Shown here one piece after another: positions 1 to 13,359 of a DNA stretch of 64,000 nt. Origin of the DNA: Xylaria sp. FL1777 (Eukaryota > Ascomycota > Sordariomycetes > Xylariales > Xylariaceae); contig MU400532.1 in assembly GCA_022578965.1 (NCBI GenBank), positions 186,001-250,000 on the forward strand, in the 5' to 3' direction. A program made the translations under genes and the position numbers. Each line of letters starts with the position of its first letter. The stretch's first letter is position 1. Below the pieces are notes generated by a model that was not told the origin of the DNA, made no database searches, and saw nothing but the letters and a program-made list of their open reading frames with translations.

Positions 1-1
1 A

Positions 2-3000
2 TCTGGAAAGCTCATCTTCGGAGATTCCAATGATATTGGTAGTCCTTCTAAAGACCAAGCTCGTGCTTCTCCCAGTGTCCAAGCAAACGGGGTCCTATTC
101 ACCACGCAAAATGTTGTAACAACAACCCCCACGAGGCGACGAGGCGCGCGGCAGTCGTTGTATGCTACACGTGGTGACACAGTGTTGGCACCAAATACTC
201 CTACTCCACTGCCCATTCACGGCCAGAATAACAAAGAGAAGCTTGATCTCAAACAACCCCTATATCGAAAAACGGATCGCATCTTACTTTTTGAGAGTAA
301 GACGTTTGGTCAGGCCCGATATGTCGATAAAGCCATGATGAATATCGGGTATCAAGAGAGCGATAATTATATCCGACCAGAGCGTCGGTTGATTAAAGCC
401 ACAGATGGAAGCGTTGAAGATGACCAAGATACCTCAGCTGTTTCTAAGACCGAGGGCGAGATATCGCATCAGCCTACTAATATTCTAGGACGTGTAGAGT
501 ATGACATGGATGAACAGGACGACATGTGGTTGGAGGCTTATAATGCACACCGCAAGAGTCAGGGCTGGAATCCAGTTACTCGTGAGGTCTTTGAAATAAC
601 GATTACAAAGATCGAGAAGGAATGGCACGCCTTGGAGAAGAGAATACCGAAACCAAATCCCAAGCCACCACAAACGCATAGGCCTCGATCAAGTTCTGCG
701 GCGGCCGTTAGTGGCGACCCTCAGCCGGGCGAAGAACAAGATAGTAAATGCGCGATATGCGATGACGGTGATTGTGAGAATACCAACGCCATCGTATTTT
801 GTGACGGGTGCGATTTGGCGGTTCACCAAGAATGCTATGGTGTCCCATTTATCCCAGAGGGGCAATGGCTGTGCCGGAAATGCCAATTGATTGGGCGTGG
901 TGTACCTGTAAGTCACACGCATCCCCTGGCCTGCCTGTCTGGTCTACGCTAACTGTCTTTATTTAGACTTGCATATTCTGCCCCAACTCTGATGGCGCTT
1001 TCAAACAGACAAACTCCTCGAAATGGGCTCACCTCCTCTGTGCCATGTGGATACCCGAGGTCACCCTTGGTAACCATACCTTCATGGAGCCTGTCATGGA
1101 TGTGGACAAGGTGCCCAAAAGTCGATGGAAGCTGACATGCTACATTTGCAATCAGCAGATGGGTGCATGCATTCAGTGCGGAAACAAGGCTTGCTACCAA
1201 GCTTTTCATGTTACTTGCGCCCGTCGTGCTCGTTTGTTCTTGAGGATGAAGAACAGCTCGGGCGCTCTAGACGTTCTTGACGGCAGCACTAATTTGAAGG
1301 CCTTATGCGATAAGCATTGCCCATCTGAGTACGCCAAGGAGAATGATGTAGTTCAAGCAACTAAGAGTGCGAAAAAGTTCTACAAAAAAACCATGCGAGG
1401 TCGCCTCTGGGCTAATAACCAGGCATCAGCAATGGCTTTGGCAGCTTCGCACCGCCATTTGATCACCGACCACCCGCCGGATGAATCGCAGATCACCGGT
1501 GCTAAGCTTTCGGCTGTTCTGGGAGACAAAAGGGGCCAGCAGGGAAAGTCAATATGGAAGCTTCCCTCTGGCGCTCCCGTCATTCCCCAAGCCGTCTTTG
1601 ATATTGTCGAGTCGTCCCTTCAGCGATTTAATTTCTTGAAACGGAAGGAATTTGTCAGTGATGCTTGTCGCTACTGGACCTTGAAACGAGAGATGCGTCG
1701 GGGTGCGGCCCTTTTGAAGCGGTTACAACTCCAGATGGAAGCCTTCTCGTCAATGGAGCTCACTCGTCGCAACTTTGCTGCAATGGGATCTAGTGGCAAA
1801 GCTAGATTGACTAGGAGAATCGAGTTCGCCGAGATGCTTCTGAAGGATCTTGAACAGTTGAAGTCCCTTTCTCAAGAGATAGTGGACAAGGAACAAAGCA
1901 AACTAGACGCTGCCGAGATGGAACGCGATTTCGTGGATACCTGCTACTTCCCCATTCACAAACTCTTGCCACCAGTTATTGAGAAAGCCATTGCGTAAGT
2001 TTCATGACATTTGGGTCAAGATATGCAGCTAACGACGGAACAGGCTTGATAAGAATCTATTTTACGACGGCTTATTACCTCTCTCATCTCGAATCGACGA
2101 GCGATACTACACAACGACCCTCACACTTGCTCATGATCTTTGCGACGTTATACATACTGGGATTAATACTGAACCAGATACTGTAGTCGAGGCGCCACAA
2201 AACCTAGCACTTAGTCTTACAATATCCACCAAAACCGACTTCTCTGACTATCGCGATCGTAAGAAGCTTGGTAAGAGGATACTGAAAGCTGTACAACCGC
2301 AATTAGAGATGGCGCTGCGCCTAGAAGCAGAAGCAAATCACCGGTCGTTTGAAGGTTTCAAGCAGGAGCTTGAGACTATGATGGAAGCGAGCCTTGAATA
2401 TCGACCCAAAGCTAACACCATAGAAGGTGATGGTGAGGGAGAGCAGAGTCAAGATGTTATCATGGTGGATTCATCAGCAGCAGTTATTGCTGTTGGTGGA
2501 ATAAATCATCATAGTATAGCAACTGGAGATGGCAATGAGGACGTCACGATGGTGGACGCCAGTAATCAAGCTGCATCAACAGATGGCAATATTGAAGTTG
2601 ACACGTCTGTTATCGAAGCAGAAACAAATTTCGAAACCACGCAGACGACAACCGATGTTACCTCAGTGCCGGATTCCGGGACGGCGGAGACAAAGCCCGA
2701 TGTGGGTGGTACGAGCGATACTCAATCTATAAATACACCACCGGCGATAAATGGCTATATCTCGGTGCCAACCACCTCCCAGCCCGCTCCTCCCACGCCT
2801 CCACAGTCGAACGGTAGCTTGGGACGGCAGCCAATGGACGCCCTCACCGATGGCGGCGTCCTTTGGTACCTTCAAGAATTTGAACCGGAGGGGACATCTG
2901 CTGCTCAAGAACAGTGGAACGTAAGAAATGTAGTGCGGAGCCTTAGTGAGGAACTCACGGAGATCGATGATGATGAGCTTAAAGGGCTTGGGGTTGAAAT

Positions 3001-3124
3001 CAACGAGAGCATCACGGCTTCGCCAGCGGATACAACCCCTATCGTCGACGGGACCAATCACATAAGTCCTACAAAAAAGGCTTCGAAGCCTAAGAAACGT
3101 AAGACGACCTACCGAAGACGCTGA
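2..3124 (+). CDS. NTO1: NTO1-like PHD-finger protein (NuA3-type histone acetyltransferase subunit), 5'-truncated
   Basis: Exons 2-907, 967-1994 and 2044-3124; the frame is open from the window edge, so the true start lies upstream (about 1004 residues visible). Introns 908-966 and 1995-2043 have GTAAGT donors, and the second has a CTAAC branch site. In order: an Enhancer-of-polycomb-like region (residues ~90-225 of the visible part), a canonical Cys4-His-Cys3 PHD finger (~249-296, starting CAIC and ending CRKC), then directly an extended PHD (CIFC, a WAHLLCAMW segment, later CYIC and CARRAR) across intron 1. This EPL1-PHD-ePHD order is that of BRPF/JADE/NTO1 scaffold subunits of MYST acetyltransferase complexes, which bind histone H3. 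The C-terminal third is acidic, low-complexity and ends in a basic KKRK-type tail, probably a nuclear signal. I see no clear bromodomain. Family call is firm; assignment to NuA3 specifically is inference. Confidence 0.88.
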
Positions 3125-6100
3125 TAGCGAGCTTGACAGGTGTCTTGAGAGGGATTTTTGTTTTGTATTATACTGCTTAGGAAGCTCTGCATCTTCCTCT
3201 GCTTTGTATTGTCATACTAGTCAGCTTTGTAATGCTGGTTTCTTCTGGAGCAATCCGCCATGGTCTAATTCAGTTATGGAGGGGCTGCGGTGTAAGGCGT
3301 TCCAGGAGGGTTAAGACATATATGACTTAAGCCTTTACTATAGTTAGTAGCAAGGGCTTTCAAGGTATCGGCGTTCGTCGGTAAGCAACGACGGTATGGA
3401 TGGTTTTAGAGCACCTCAGTGGTGGCTTTGAGCTTATAGTGCGAATACAATAAGTAATCATTAGAATCATATCAGTGCTTCCATTGATGAATCACGGTGT
3501 AGGTTGATCCTCGTTGCCTAGTCTCTGTCTTCTCTCCCTTTTCTTTTCTTTTCTCTTCTCTTTTTTTATAAAAAAAAGGAGGGGGAAAGCCCAGGGAAAT
3601 AGTGTATCCGCAGTTTGAGGAAGAATTTAGTATCAATTGCTGTTCTTACTGTATTATTTTATTTCCTTGGCGAGGGAGGTATCTAAATTTCTCATGAATC
3701 GAAGTAAACGTAGGTGATTAACACTTATACCCATTAATCATATGTAGCAACCGTATCACCCGCTTTAAAATAAGCTCAGGGCCGTGTCTTCGCTAACTAT
3801 GTAACTAGCACCTGTAGTAACTCACATGTGAGACTATATGTCTCTCAGTATATTAATGACGTTATGGAAACTATTTCCCTCTCAATGGGCTTGATTATGT
3901 ATCGTTGTTGCCACAAAGTAGATTCTTCCCTCGGAAAGTTCGACCTTTCGCAATTTAGCGCATAGTTCATCTTTGAATGAACTAAGTGTCGCTAATATAA
4001 ACGTCACAATGCATCGGTACCATAAGGGCGGAAGTCCCAATTGAACAGGTAGAGTTTTCCTAGTCTTGGGGCATCAGGCACTAGTATATATTTGCAGGTC
4101 ATATGTGTGCACTGATTTTAAGGTAGATTTAAGTATGTGTATGTTGTCAGTATATGTTGCGGAATGAGAATTATAGAATTGTGCAATAGTTAATACAGCC
4201 TCTGCTAGGAATAAACGAAAATGCTATTTCATGAGGGTGGGGGAAAGCATGAACGGTATGTATATATAAGAGGTAGATCAACGACCTCGGAAACTACTAG
4301 GTAGAGTCTGATGTACAATTTTCGTATATACTGAATCGGTTAGATGAAACAAAACAGTAATCTTTTTAACTTTCTCATCGGTATGACTATCAAAACGGAC
4401 AGCTTCGTGTAGCTCTGATACTTGCTATCAGGTAGGATTTCAATTTAGAGATCGACGAACGACACCTGGATGAAGTTAGAGCAGCTGCAATGTCTTGGGC
4501 CCGGCTTGCCGTTTTGACTTTTGTCTAAATAACTCTTCCAATATGTTGGGCCCATGCCTTGACTAGCCTCGCAAGACTAGTGTATCGGTTCCAGTTACCA
4601 ACCGTGTAGAAATATGATCGAGACACCGTTAATATGAGTCAGGATAGGTTGTAATATTCTTGGGATCTTGTGTTTTTGAAATCGCCCCTTGTTAGATATG
4701 TCATATATGAAGCGAGACCACTATAATGCTGCCTTTCTATGTCAAGAATTAGGTTAGAAGGCATATCATATCTAACAAAGGCTCAGATTGGGATAGAGAA
4801 CCAAGATCTGCGTAGCAGACACATCCGAGTCTAGCTAGGCATAGTCCAAACGAAATTTGAACCAAGGTACTGGCTCCGGGAATGTGGGAAGCTTCGGGAG
4901 CGTGAGGGGGGTGGATAGAGATAAAGGCAATAGTTAGACTTTTTGGCTGACGTCGGGGTGGGGATGAACGCCGTGATATAATTTGACGAATGTCCGGAGC
5001 GCTGACTGCTTATCAAGGCCGCCGTTCCCGCTTGCTAGTGCGGTCAAGAAACCGCTCGGACCCAGATGGTATATCTATTGATCGCTTCGAACTCGGGTTT
5101 CGGGTGATGTACCGGATGACGTTGACGGCATTCTCCGGCAGACCTTCTCTCGTTTGAATGGGGTGTTATCTTTCAACACATCTTGGACGTCATCACCTTC
5201 TCATCCGAACAGGCCTGTGAAAGGAAAGAGCACCACCTCGATGCTAGAGCTGGTTCTGACGAAGCCGCGCGTTGCGAGACTCTCAACTGGTGGTTAATGA
5301 GCCGTACCTAGCAACTACCGGCAATATCACCTAAGACACGGGACTGTCATTGAGGCCTCGTCAGTGATCTGATCTCATGACAACGAATGTATGAGATAGA
5401 TTGAGGGCTCATATTGAGAAAAGGTAAAATGTACGTCATACCAAAAATCTTCAGCTTGAGTCTGATATGTTGCAAACAGTACATGCTGTTCTGGTGACAG
5501 GTTGAGGAAGAAGTGAATATGGCTAATATAATTAACCCAAGTGCCCAGTCGTTGCGCCGAATTGTGCTGTCCCATGGCACCACCTCCTATTCTTGATACT
5601 CCCGAGATTCGGTGTCCGATGACAGAAAGGATGTACGCGTCTCCGCGGCTAAAACAACGAACGATTATCCCTGTTACAACAAAGCCTAATTAGTTACAGT
5701 GTTTGAAGTGGTCAGAATGTTCATCTGATACGGGGTCATTAGTATTGCTGGAGGGATGGGTTAAGGCATTGAAATGGTTGGCTAGAGTGTTGTAGTGTAT
5801 ATATACCTACTTAGGTCAAGAGAGTTTAGTCATAGGTTAAATAAAGCGTGCGCCTGGATTCTCACGATTATATGTTTATTACATGTCATCTCATTGGATG
5901 AATTATTTAGCAATTATTTAAACGTTTAACGAGCCTTAAGAAACAATATTATGTAACTAGGTAAGTATACGTTGATACTACCAGTATTATATAACTTCTA
6001 TACCTATTAGCTTACGTATAAGTATTCTTGTGGGTGTGGCTTCTAGTTCGGCTCTTGTGATAGGTATAGATTTATCTACCCATGAACCTTGCTAGAGGAG

Positions 6101-9100
6101 TTGGCCATTTGTCCCCATCTCCAATAAGATTGAGTAACACCAAAAGTCGGTAGGTCCCGGCCATCGATCATCGATCCACGAGGGGAAGTTTCGGGACGTG
6201 TATTGGCTGGGGGGCTGCCGCAGACAGAGCCCGGGCGGCACCAAGACACATTGTGTTGGTTATAGTGCATCTCTACTATTGAACTAGGTATACTACCTTT
6301 GTACATCCTGCGTATGCGTAGGTAGGCAGTGGAAGTGGATGGTCGTAGTATTTAGGTACCTAATTCGCCAGCGGGACCTGGTTAAAAGATAAACATCTGT
6401 AGTTGCTTGAACTGAGCTGTGGACGGAAGCCGTGGGGTTTGCATTGGCTATGTGAAGGGGTTGATGTGATCAGCCTACTACATACCAGTATAAGAAGGCT
6501 ATGGGATGGCATGACCACGGAATGGGGCTCGGGCAGCAGCTTCAAGGTTTACATGGCTTTGCTCCTAGTGCAAGGTAGTGTTAGGCCGCCCAAAAATAGG
6601 ACCCGACGGAGCCGCCTCTACTGCGTAGAGCCTTGACCTGAGGCTTACCCCCTGCTATTAGGCTATTAGGTAGGTGCCTGTGCTGGAGTGTGTGTAAGTG
6701 GTTTGGAGCAATTGTTAGATTCACCAATTCGAATACGGCAGAGAAATACTTTATTCCTCCCACCACGATCGTATATTCGTCTTTACATACCAGACGAGCA
6801 CAGGAGATGATGGGAGAGGAGGGCTGTGAAGGAGGTGTATTTTAAGAGGAAGGATCTGTGTTTGGGCTCGTTGAACAGCGCCGCTCGATGCCTTAACTAG
6901 GTAGTGTAGAGACTACCAGTAGATTGATACGCTCCTAAGAAGTTGAGATATGACACGGCGAGGTAACATGGATCGGGGCGGGAAATGAAACCGTAGCGCA
7001 CAAAGCATGAACATTGCCGTCTTCCTAAGGGAAGACACGTTGGCATTTCTACATTTTCCACAAGACAAAGGAGCATGCTATTTTTAAAGGCTGATTGCTC
7101 ATGAATTTGAGATGGCTCATGGCTCAACGCAAGCATTGGATAGGGGGACATCCATCTGCGTAATCTACCTGCCTTGGTTATGTACCGTACGTATTTGGCA
7201 ATACGATAGATAAATAGGTTATGTAGGTACTTAGGTATCAGGAAGAAGGCTGTGTGCAAGTCAGCCAATGACCGAATGCTCGGAACGGGAAGCCTGACAC
7301 TCCGCTGGCACGCGTAGTCCCTTGACGGAATCCTTGAAGAAGTGATTTCGAGGGGGCCGGTTTTGCTGTACCTACGCATACATTACAAATTGTTGTGACA
7401 AGTTTCAAGTCTCGATGTTGAGTGTGTACAAGAGAGAGAGAGAGAGTAAGAGAGTAAGGTGAGGACGCGCACACACACATCTACATATATACCTATCTCC
7501 ATAACTCTCTTTACATGTATTTGGACACCCCGACGTTCTGTGTATACTGCCCGCTGTATGTATGGAGCCAAGGAGAGAGCGGCTACACACGTGTAATCTT
7601 TGCCAATGATTAGGTTCCCGTGTATTTTGCCAATGTAAGACCTAGACCAGGTATGTACGTGTTCCTTACTGTAATTAAGCAGTTGAGGCTAGAGGTACCT
7701 TGAGTAAGTTACTTACCTAGGTAGGTACATAGGTAAGGCATCTAAAGCAATTATAGTCAGTGTTTAAAAGTTACTGGTAGTACTCATGTCTTTGTCTTTC
7801 AGAACCATTCCCCCTCAAGAGAGGTCCAAGGCGGGGGCTAGAAGCCCTGGATAGACCTAAAGAGAGCACGCGACGTACTCAGCTACATGTTGGTACTACC
7901 ACGCGCCTGCCAGGCAAGAGGTAATTGATAGGTATCGAAGCATCCCAACGACAATGGAACAGTGCTAATGATGTATGCATCTGGATAGCGTGGTGCACAA
8001 CGACGCACAGTGGGTGCAGGTACCTACCTACGCTACCTACGCTACCTAACCTACATCATGGCCACTGCCAGGTCTACCCTACCTCTACATGTACTGGTAG
8101 GTATGTATGTAGGTAGGATGTTTACCTAAGATACCTCTAAGGCACCTAGTAATATGAGCAGGTACCACGCCTACCGTAGTCCGCCCACCGAGGTACTAGG
8201 TATCTCCCTAGCGTTTCTGACGTCTCCATCCAGCAGTCAATCGGGTTTTGACCCTTTTTCCCTCCTCCCTCGCTCGTCTTTGATCCTGTGCCTGTCTTTT
8301 CTCTCCCTTCACAGAGACCCCGCGAATCCATTACGGTGATACACTACCAGGCTCTTCTATCCTGCGCATCTCCATTTTTACCGCGATAAGCATTTCTTGC
8401 CGTCGTTTCGCACTTTGCCCGTCTGCCTGCCATTGCCTGCGTCTACGTCTGCACATCCATCCGTCGAGCTTGATTGTGGAACACGTTTGAAAGCAGTTTT
8501 GTTTTCATTGTTTTGAAGCGCCAGCAGATTTTTTGCTCCTCCTGCCACACAACATCTTCTTTGGCGACAACGCACGCTCTCTGCACTCTCGCCCACATCA
8601 CGAACACGAAGACAACAACGCCGACGCCGACGCCAACGACGACGACATCCACGCGTTTGTCCCTCTTCTGTGGCCGTTGTAAACCTCCTTGGTAAAGACC
8701 AGCGTACGTATTCTGCGACCGGGCCGCTTTTTCCTTGACTATATTTTTTTTTCTTTCCTTCACCTACCTACCAGCCTAGCTCTATCATCCTCCCTCATCC
8801 CTCGGTCTCCACGACTTCGACGTCAGCTGTCGCTGCCACCTGGTCGAGTCCAACTCAGAACAAGAGCCACGGTCATAACATTCCGCCATTGCAGGTCCTT
8901 CGGCTTCCGCGCTGCTCCGTGCCGACGATACAGCGTTATCTTCCAGCCTCTCTACACATCTCCCAGACGATCTCCCGCGCCCATCTTGACCGCATTGCGA
9001 GGTTTCCGACGGCCGAACCGGCACTCACACGACCCGGCGACGATTCATTGTGCACACTGTACACAAGAGATATCCTGAAACGCACGCTTGATCCTCAAGC

Positions 9101-9555
9101 CCTCATTTGGATTCTCCGGCGAGGTGGCACAATTGGGACACGAGCTCTCTCCCCGAAAGCTCCGATCATAGCTGAGATCGCTTCACCGTGAGTTTTTCAT
9201 CCTCTTCTAGACCGTGATAATCCACTGCGCGTTCGCCCCTCTTCCCCGCCCCTCCCGTCGTCCGTCACCACAAGCCCCCTCTTAAGCACCGCAACGCAGA
9301 CATGCATTGCCGATGCGTCCACAAAGGCAACCAGTATTTGCCCGCAATGGCCAAAAAATTCTCCAACCCGTATTCTTCTATCCATGCTAATCTTTGTTGC
9401 CGTTACAGCCCAAGAAGTGTATCGTATCCTGGTATTGGGCTCTACCACGTTTTCTTTCTCGACCCCCATTAATACCCTCCTCTTTCTCGTCATCTTAATA
9501 TCCTCATACTCGATCTCCTCGCGGGCCGCCTGGCTGGTAGGACCATCACCTTACG
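3125..9555. other. 6.4-kb gene-free stretch between NTO1-like gene and PP1
   Basis: No ORF here looks like a protein and no spliced gene could be assembled. It holds a pyrimidine tract followed by an A/G run (3530-3590), a (GA)n microsatellite (7430-7446), several TAGGTA/TACCTA repeats (7711-7740, 8020-8120) and, towards PP1, a C/T-rich promoter or 5'-UTR zone (8150-9550). A GT-to-AG segment around 9188-9211 could be a 5'-UTR intron. Around 5040-5310 base composition is more coding-like and one frame stays open for ~53 codons, but it has no start, no splice partner and no recognisable family. It may be a relic. Confidence 0.6.
7430..7446. repeat. (AG)n microsatellite
   Basis: Uninterrupted AG dinucleotide run of about 17 bases in non-coding DNA, followed shortly by a short CA run near 7471-7480. 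Confidence 0.85.
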
Positions 9556-10800
<1,245 letters not shown>

Positions 10801-12631
10801 GTTCGCTCCTAAGCTCCCAGCCCGCGCTTGAGTCTCGCTATCAGCTATCTGGATCGAAAGGTTATTTATTCCTCGATAACGACGACGGGCTATCGAGCTG
10901 CCGGTGTTCGAAGCCCAGGCCCGGGCCGTGGCACGCCCATGTTTATGCCGACATTCCCACGCTCCGTCAACAGAAAGCCGACGATTCATGTGGACGGCCG
11001 TATTGACGGTAAATGTTGTTATTACACGAAAAGAAATAAAATCAGGTTTTCTTCATCTGAAAGGTTCGGACTGCTGCGCGTCTACGGGTTTCGCGGCGGG
11101 CCCTGATCGTGGTGGTAAAATGTGCAGATGTCTAGACGGTTAATTGTTTCCCACCACCCAACACGTGGGGATTAGTAGTCTGGGATTAGTAGACTACTAA
11201 TCCCCACGTAAATAAGTTGTTTTTCAAGGTCTTATGATTATTGTTAGTATTGCATGCATTGTGATTGTGATGGAAACTTTCTGGTATGTTGCCCTAATCT
11301 TGTTTCTTCAAGATGCAATTCAGACGCCTTGTGAATATTTGGTCGAGGATGTCAGCAACACAGACCTAGATCTGCAGATATGATCTACTATGTGAAAGGT
11401 AGCTTCCGGCCTTCGTGTTCCAGTGATTATATCGTCTTCGGCCCTTCCCGAAGAAGCCCAGCTATCTTTACATCTCTTTACTAGTGTTGATTGTGAAGGT
11501 TTGATATCATTTTTATCCCGGCAAGGTTGAAGTGGGAATTTGGATCTGGCGGCACATGAAGCAATCTAACTTGGAAGAGCTCGGCTCGATCTGTTTATGT
11601 GTATGAGTTTTTATACACTTCTCTCTCCCTCTTCTTTCTTCGAGGTTGCTGTACGGTTGGGGATATATATAACTCGGAATTGAATGCGTGAACATGGTGT
11701 ATATATAGCAAGCTAGCCTTGCACGCCTGGTCTTTATTTCTTTTAAGGGGTCGTCTTGGGACGAAATGGTAGAACGTGATAGGTCTAATGGTTATAATAA
11801 TGAATACACTTCTGTATAAGAGTCGTTCTTCATGCTCATCTCCCTTTCCTCGAGGCTTTCTCGGTATAAGAGACCTAGGCACTTTAATATGGGATGAGAC
11901 ATTTACCAGGAACAACAATACACAGGTAGTGTTATCATAATCTTCAAGGTAATATATACTCCAGGTATGTCATAGCAATAATAGATCCTGCCTGTGACAT
12001 ATTTGCTTCTTAACTTGCCCTATATTGAGTAGCTAAATTAGGGCCACACGAAGCAAGCTATATGGGCGCAATTGTTAATAGATGTTAGGTTAGATGCTTA
12101 GTCTCCCGAATACTTACTAACCATCCGACAAGGATGAAGCGAGCAAGGGATAAAAACGATAAAGCCGCATGATACTAAACTAAAACAATACAGACGGGCT
12201 GCCAATCCTGCAGTAAGTCTCTTGTTTGCTGCAGGCACACACACAAGTGGGAAAACTTAAAGTTAGACAGATTCATTCGCTTCTAATGAGTCAGGCGGTG
12301 AGAGAGGATAAGACAAGTACCGCAGACTCGTATTCCTCGTTGAGGGGATACTAATTGGGACCTTTGTGTTACACCTACGGAGAGACAGGCAATGGTTTAT
12401 ACCGAGCAGATCATCATAGTACAAATCAATGGATGTGGTAATCCCAAGGGATGCAAAGGCGGGGGGAGGGATCATGTGCTTGATCCTGTCGGGTCTCCAT
12501 TGGCGCAGCTTGTCTGAGCGGTGTAGGACTCACTGTTTCCACGAAGCTGGGCTGTCTTCGCGGGTATAGTATAGCATAGTAGTACCTTTATATCATGCAA
12601 TATATATGGGATCAGCAACCTTGGCTCTAGA
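10801..12631. other. Intergenic region between convergent PP1 and Rdx-like genes
   Basis: Serves as the two 3' flanks. No gene is supported. It contains one strong palindrome (listed separately) and a purine-rich patch near 11610-11640. Confidence 0.6.
11163..11209. repeat. Perfect 18-bp inverted repeat (hairpin)
   Basis: Arms 11163-11180 and 11192-11209 are exact reverse complements (ACGTGGGGATTAGTAGTC), separated by 11 bases that repeat part of the arm (GGGATTAGTA). It lies about 360 bp downstream of the PP1 stop. It could be a structured 3' element, a palindromic protein site or the remnant of a small mobile element. Confidence 0.85.
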
Positions 12632-13359
12632 TTACTGGCAATCCTCGCATTCTTTCTGGACCCCTTGAGACTGAGGCTGAGACTGAGATGGCGGGGGAAT
12701 ATTAAGCTCTCCCTTATTCTCTCGCTGCTCTGGTTGTTGTTGTTGTTGCTGCTGCTGCTTTGGGTAATCGCGGTCGACATGTCCTAGATTCCGGCCGGGC
12801 TCGATGACGTCGCGCACGCGTCGCTTAAGCTCCTTCGTCTCGGGAAACCCGCCATCTATCTTACGGTCCCAGAGAACGCGGCGCTGGGTCGTGGGGTTGC
12901 TGTTTGTCCCGGCTGCTATGGGGCCGGATACCTGGGTGGCGGGGTCGGCGTAGTATATCTCGACGACGAAGACACCACCTGTGGCCGGTTGCAGGGCTAC
13001 CTCCCCTAGAGACGTCGAAAAAGTCGACAGGAGTTCTTGCGCGAACTGTGGGTTATATATGTGGTTAGTAAGGAGTCACGGCTCCGAGAGTACTTTGGAT
13101 AAAGCTAGGATAGCAAGGCTGTCGGAGCATTCGAAGACGACGAGACCGAGTAGATAGAGGGCAGAGAGATGTGATTTGTAGAGCGCAGATGTCAACTTAC
13201 GTAGGCGGCTCTCAACATCCACTTGCATTGGGTACAGAAGCGAATGGCGACGCGGGGCAGAGGCAATGCGGGTGACGAGGCTGTCGACCGACGAACGGGC
13301 GCAGATGCGGGTGTGGGGGGCTGATCTGGAATGGAGGAGGAGGAGATGGTCTCGGCCAT
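12632..13359 (-). CDS. Rdx-family (SelW/SelT/SelH-like) thioredoxin-fold protein with polyQ tail
   Basis: Minus-strand exons 13359-13201 and 13045-12632 (intron 13046-13200, GTAAGT donor, CTAAC near the acceptor) give 190 residues. The ATG at 13359 starts MAETISSSS; the frame upstream has only a GTG. After a Pro/Ser-rich leader comes the Rdx core: a beta-strand VAIRF followed by CTQC (Cys42, Cys45), KWMLRAAY, FAQELLSTF, GGVFVVEI, VLWDRK and GGFPETKELKRRVRD. This is the selenoprotein W-like fold with Cys in place of selenocysteine, thought to act in thiol redox reactions. The end carries a run of eight Gln and a Ser/Pro/Gln tail that are not part of the family core. Substrate unknown. Confidence 0.9.

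Noticed and set aside
6897..7379. 160-codon minus-strand frame
   Set aside because: No recognisable motif or hydrophobic pattern and no splice support; consistent with chance in a gene-free region.
8443..9191. Several 70-129-codon frames upstream of PP1
   Set aside because: Low-complexity translations of C/T-rich promoter DNA with no domain; more likely 5' UTR and promoter.
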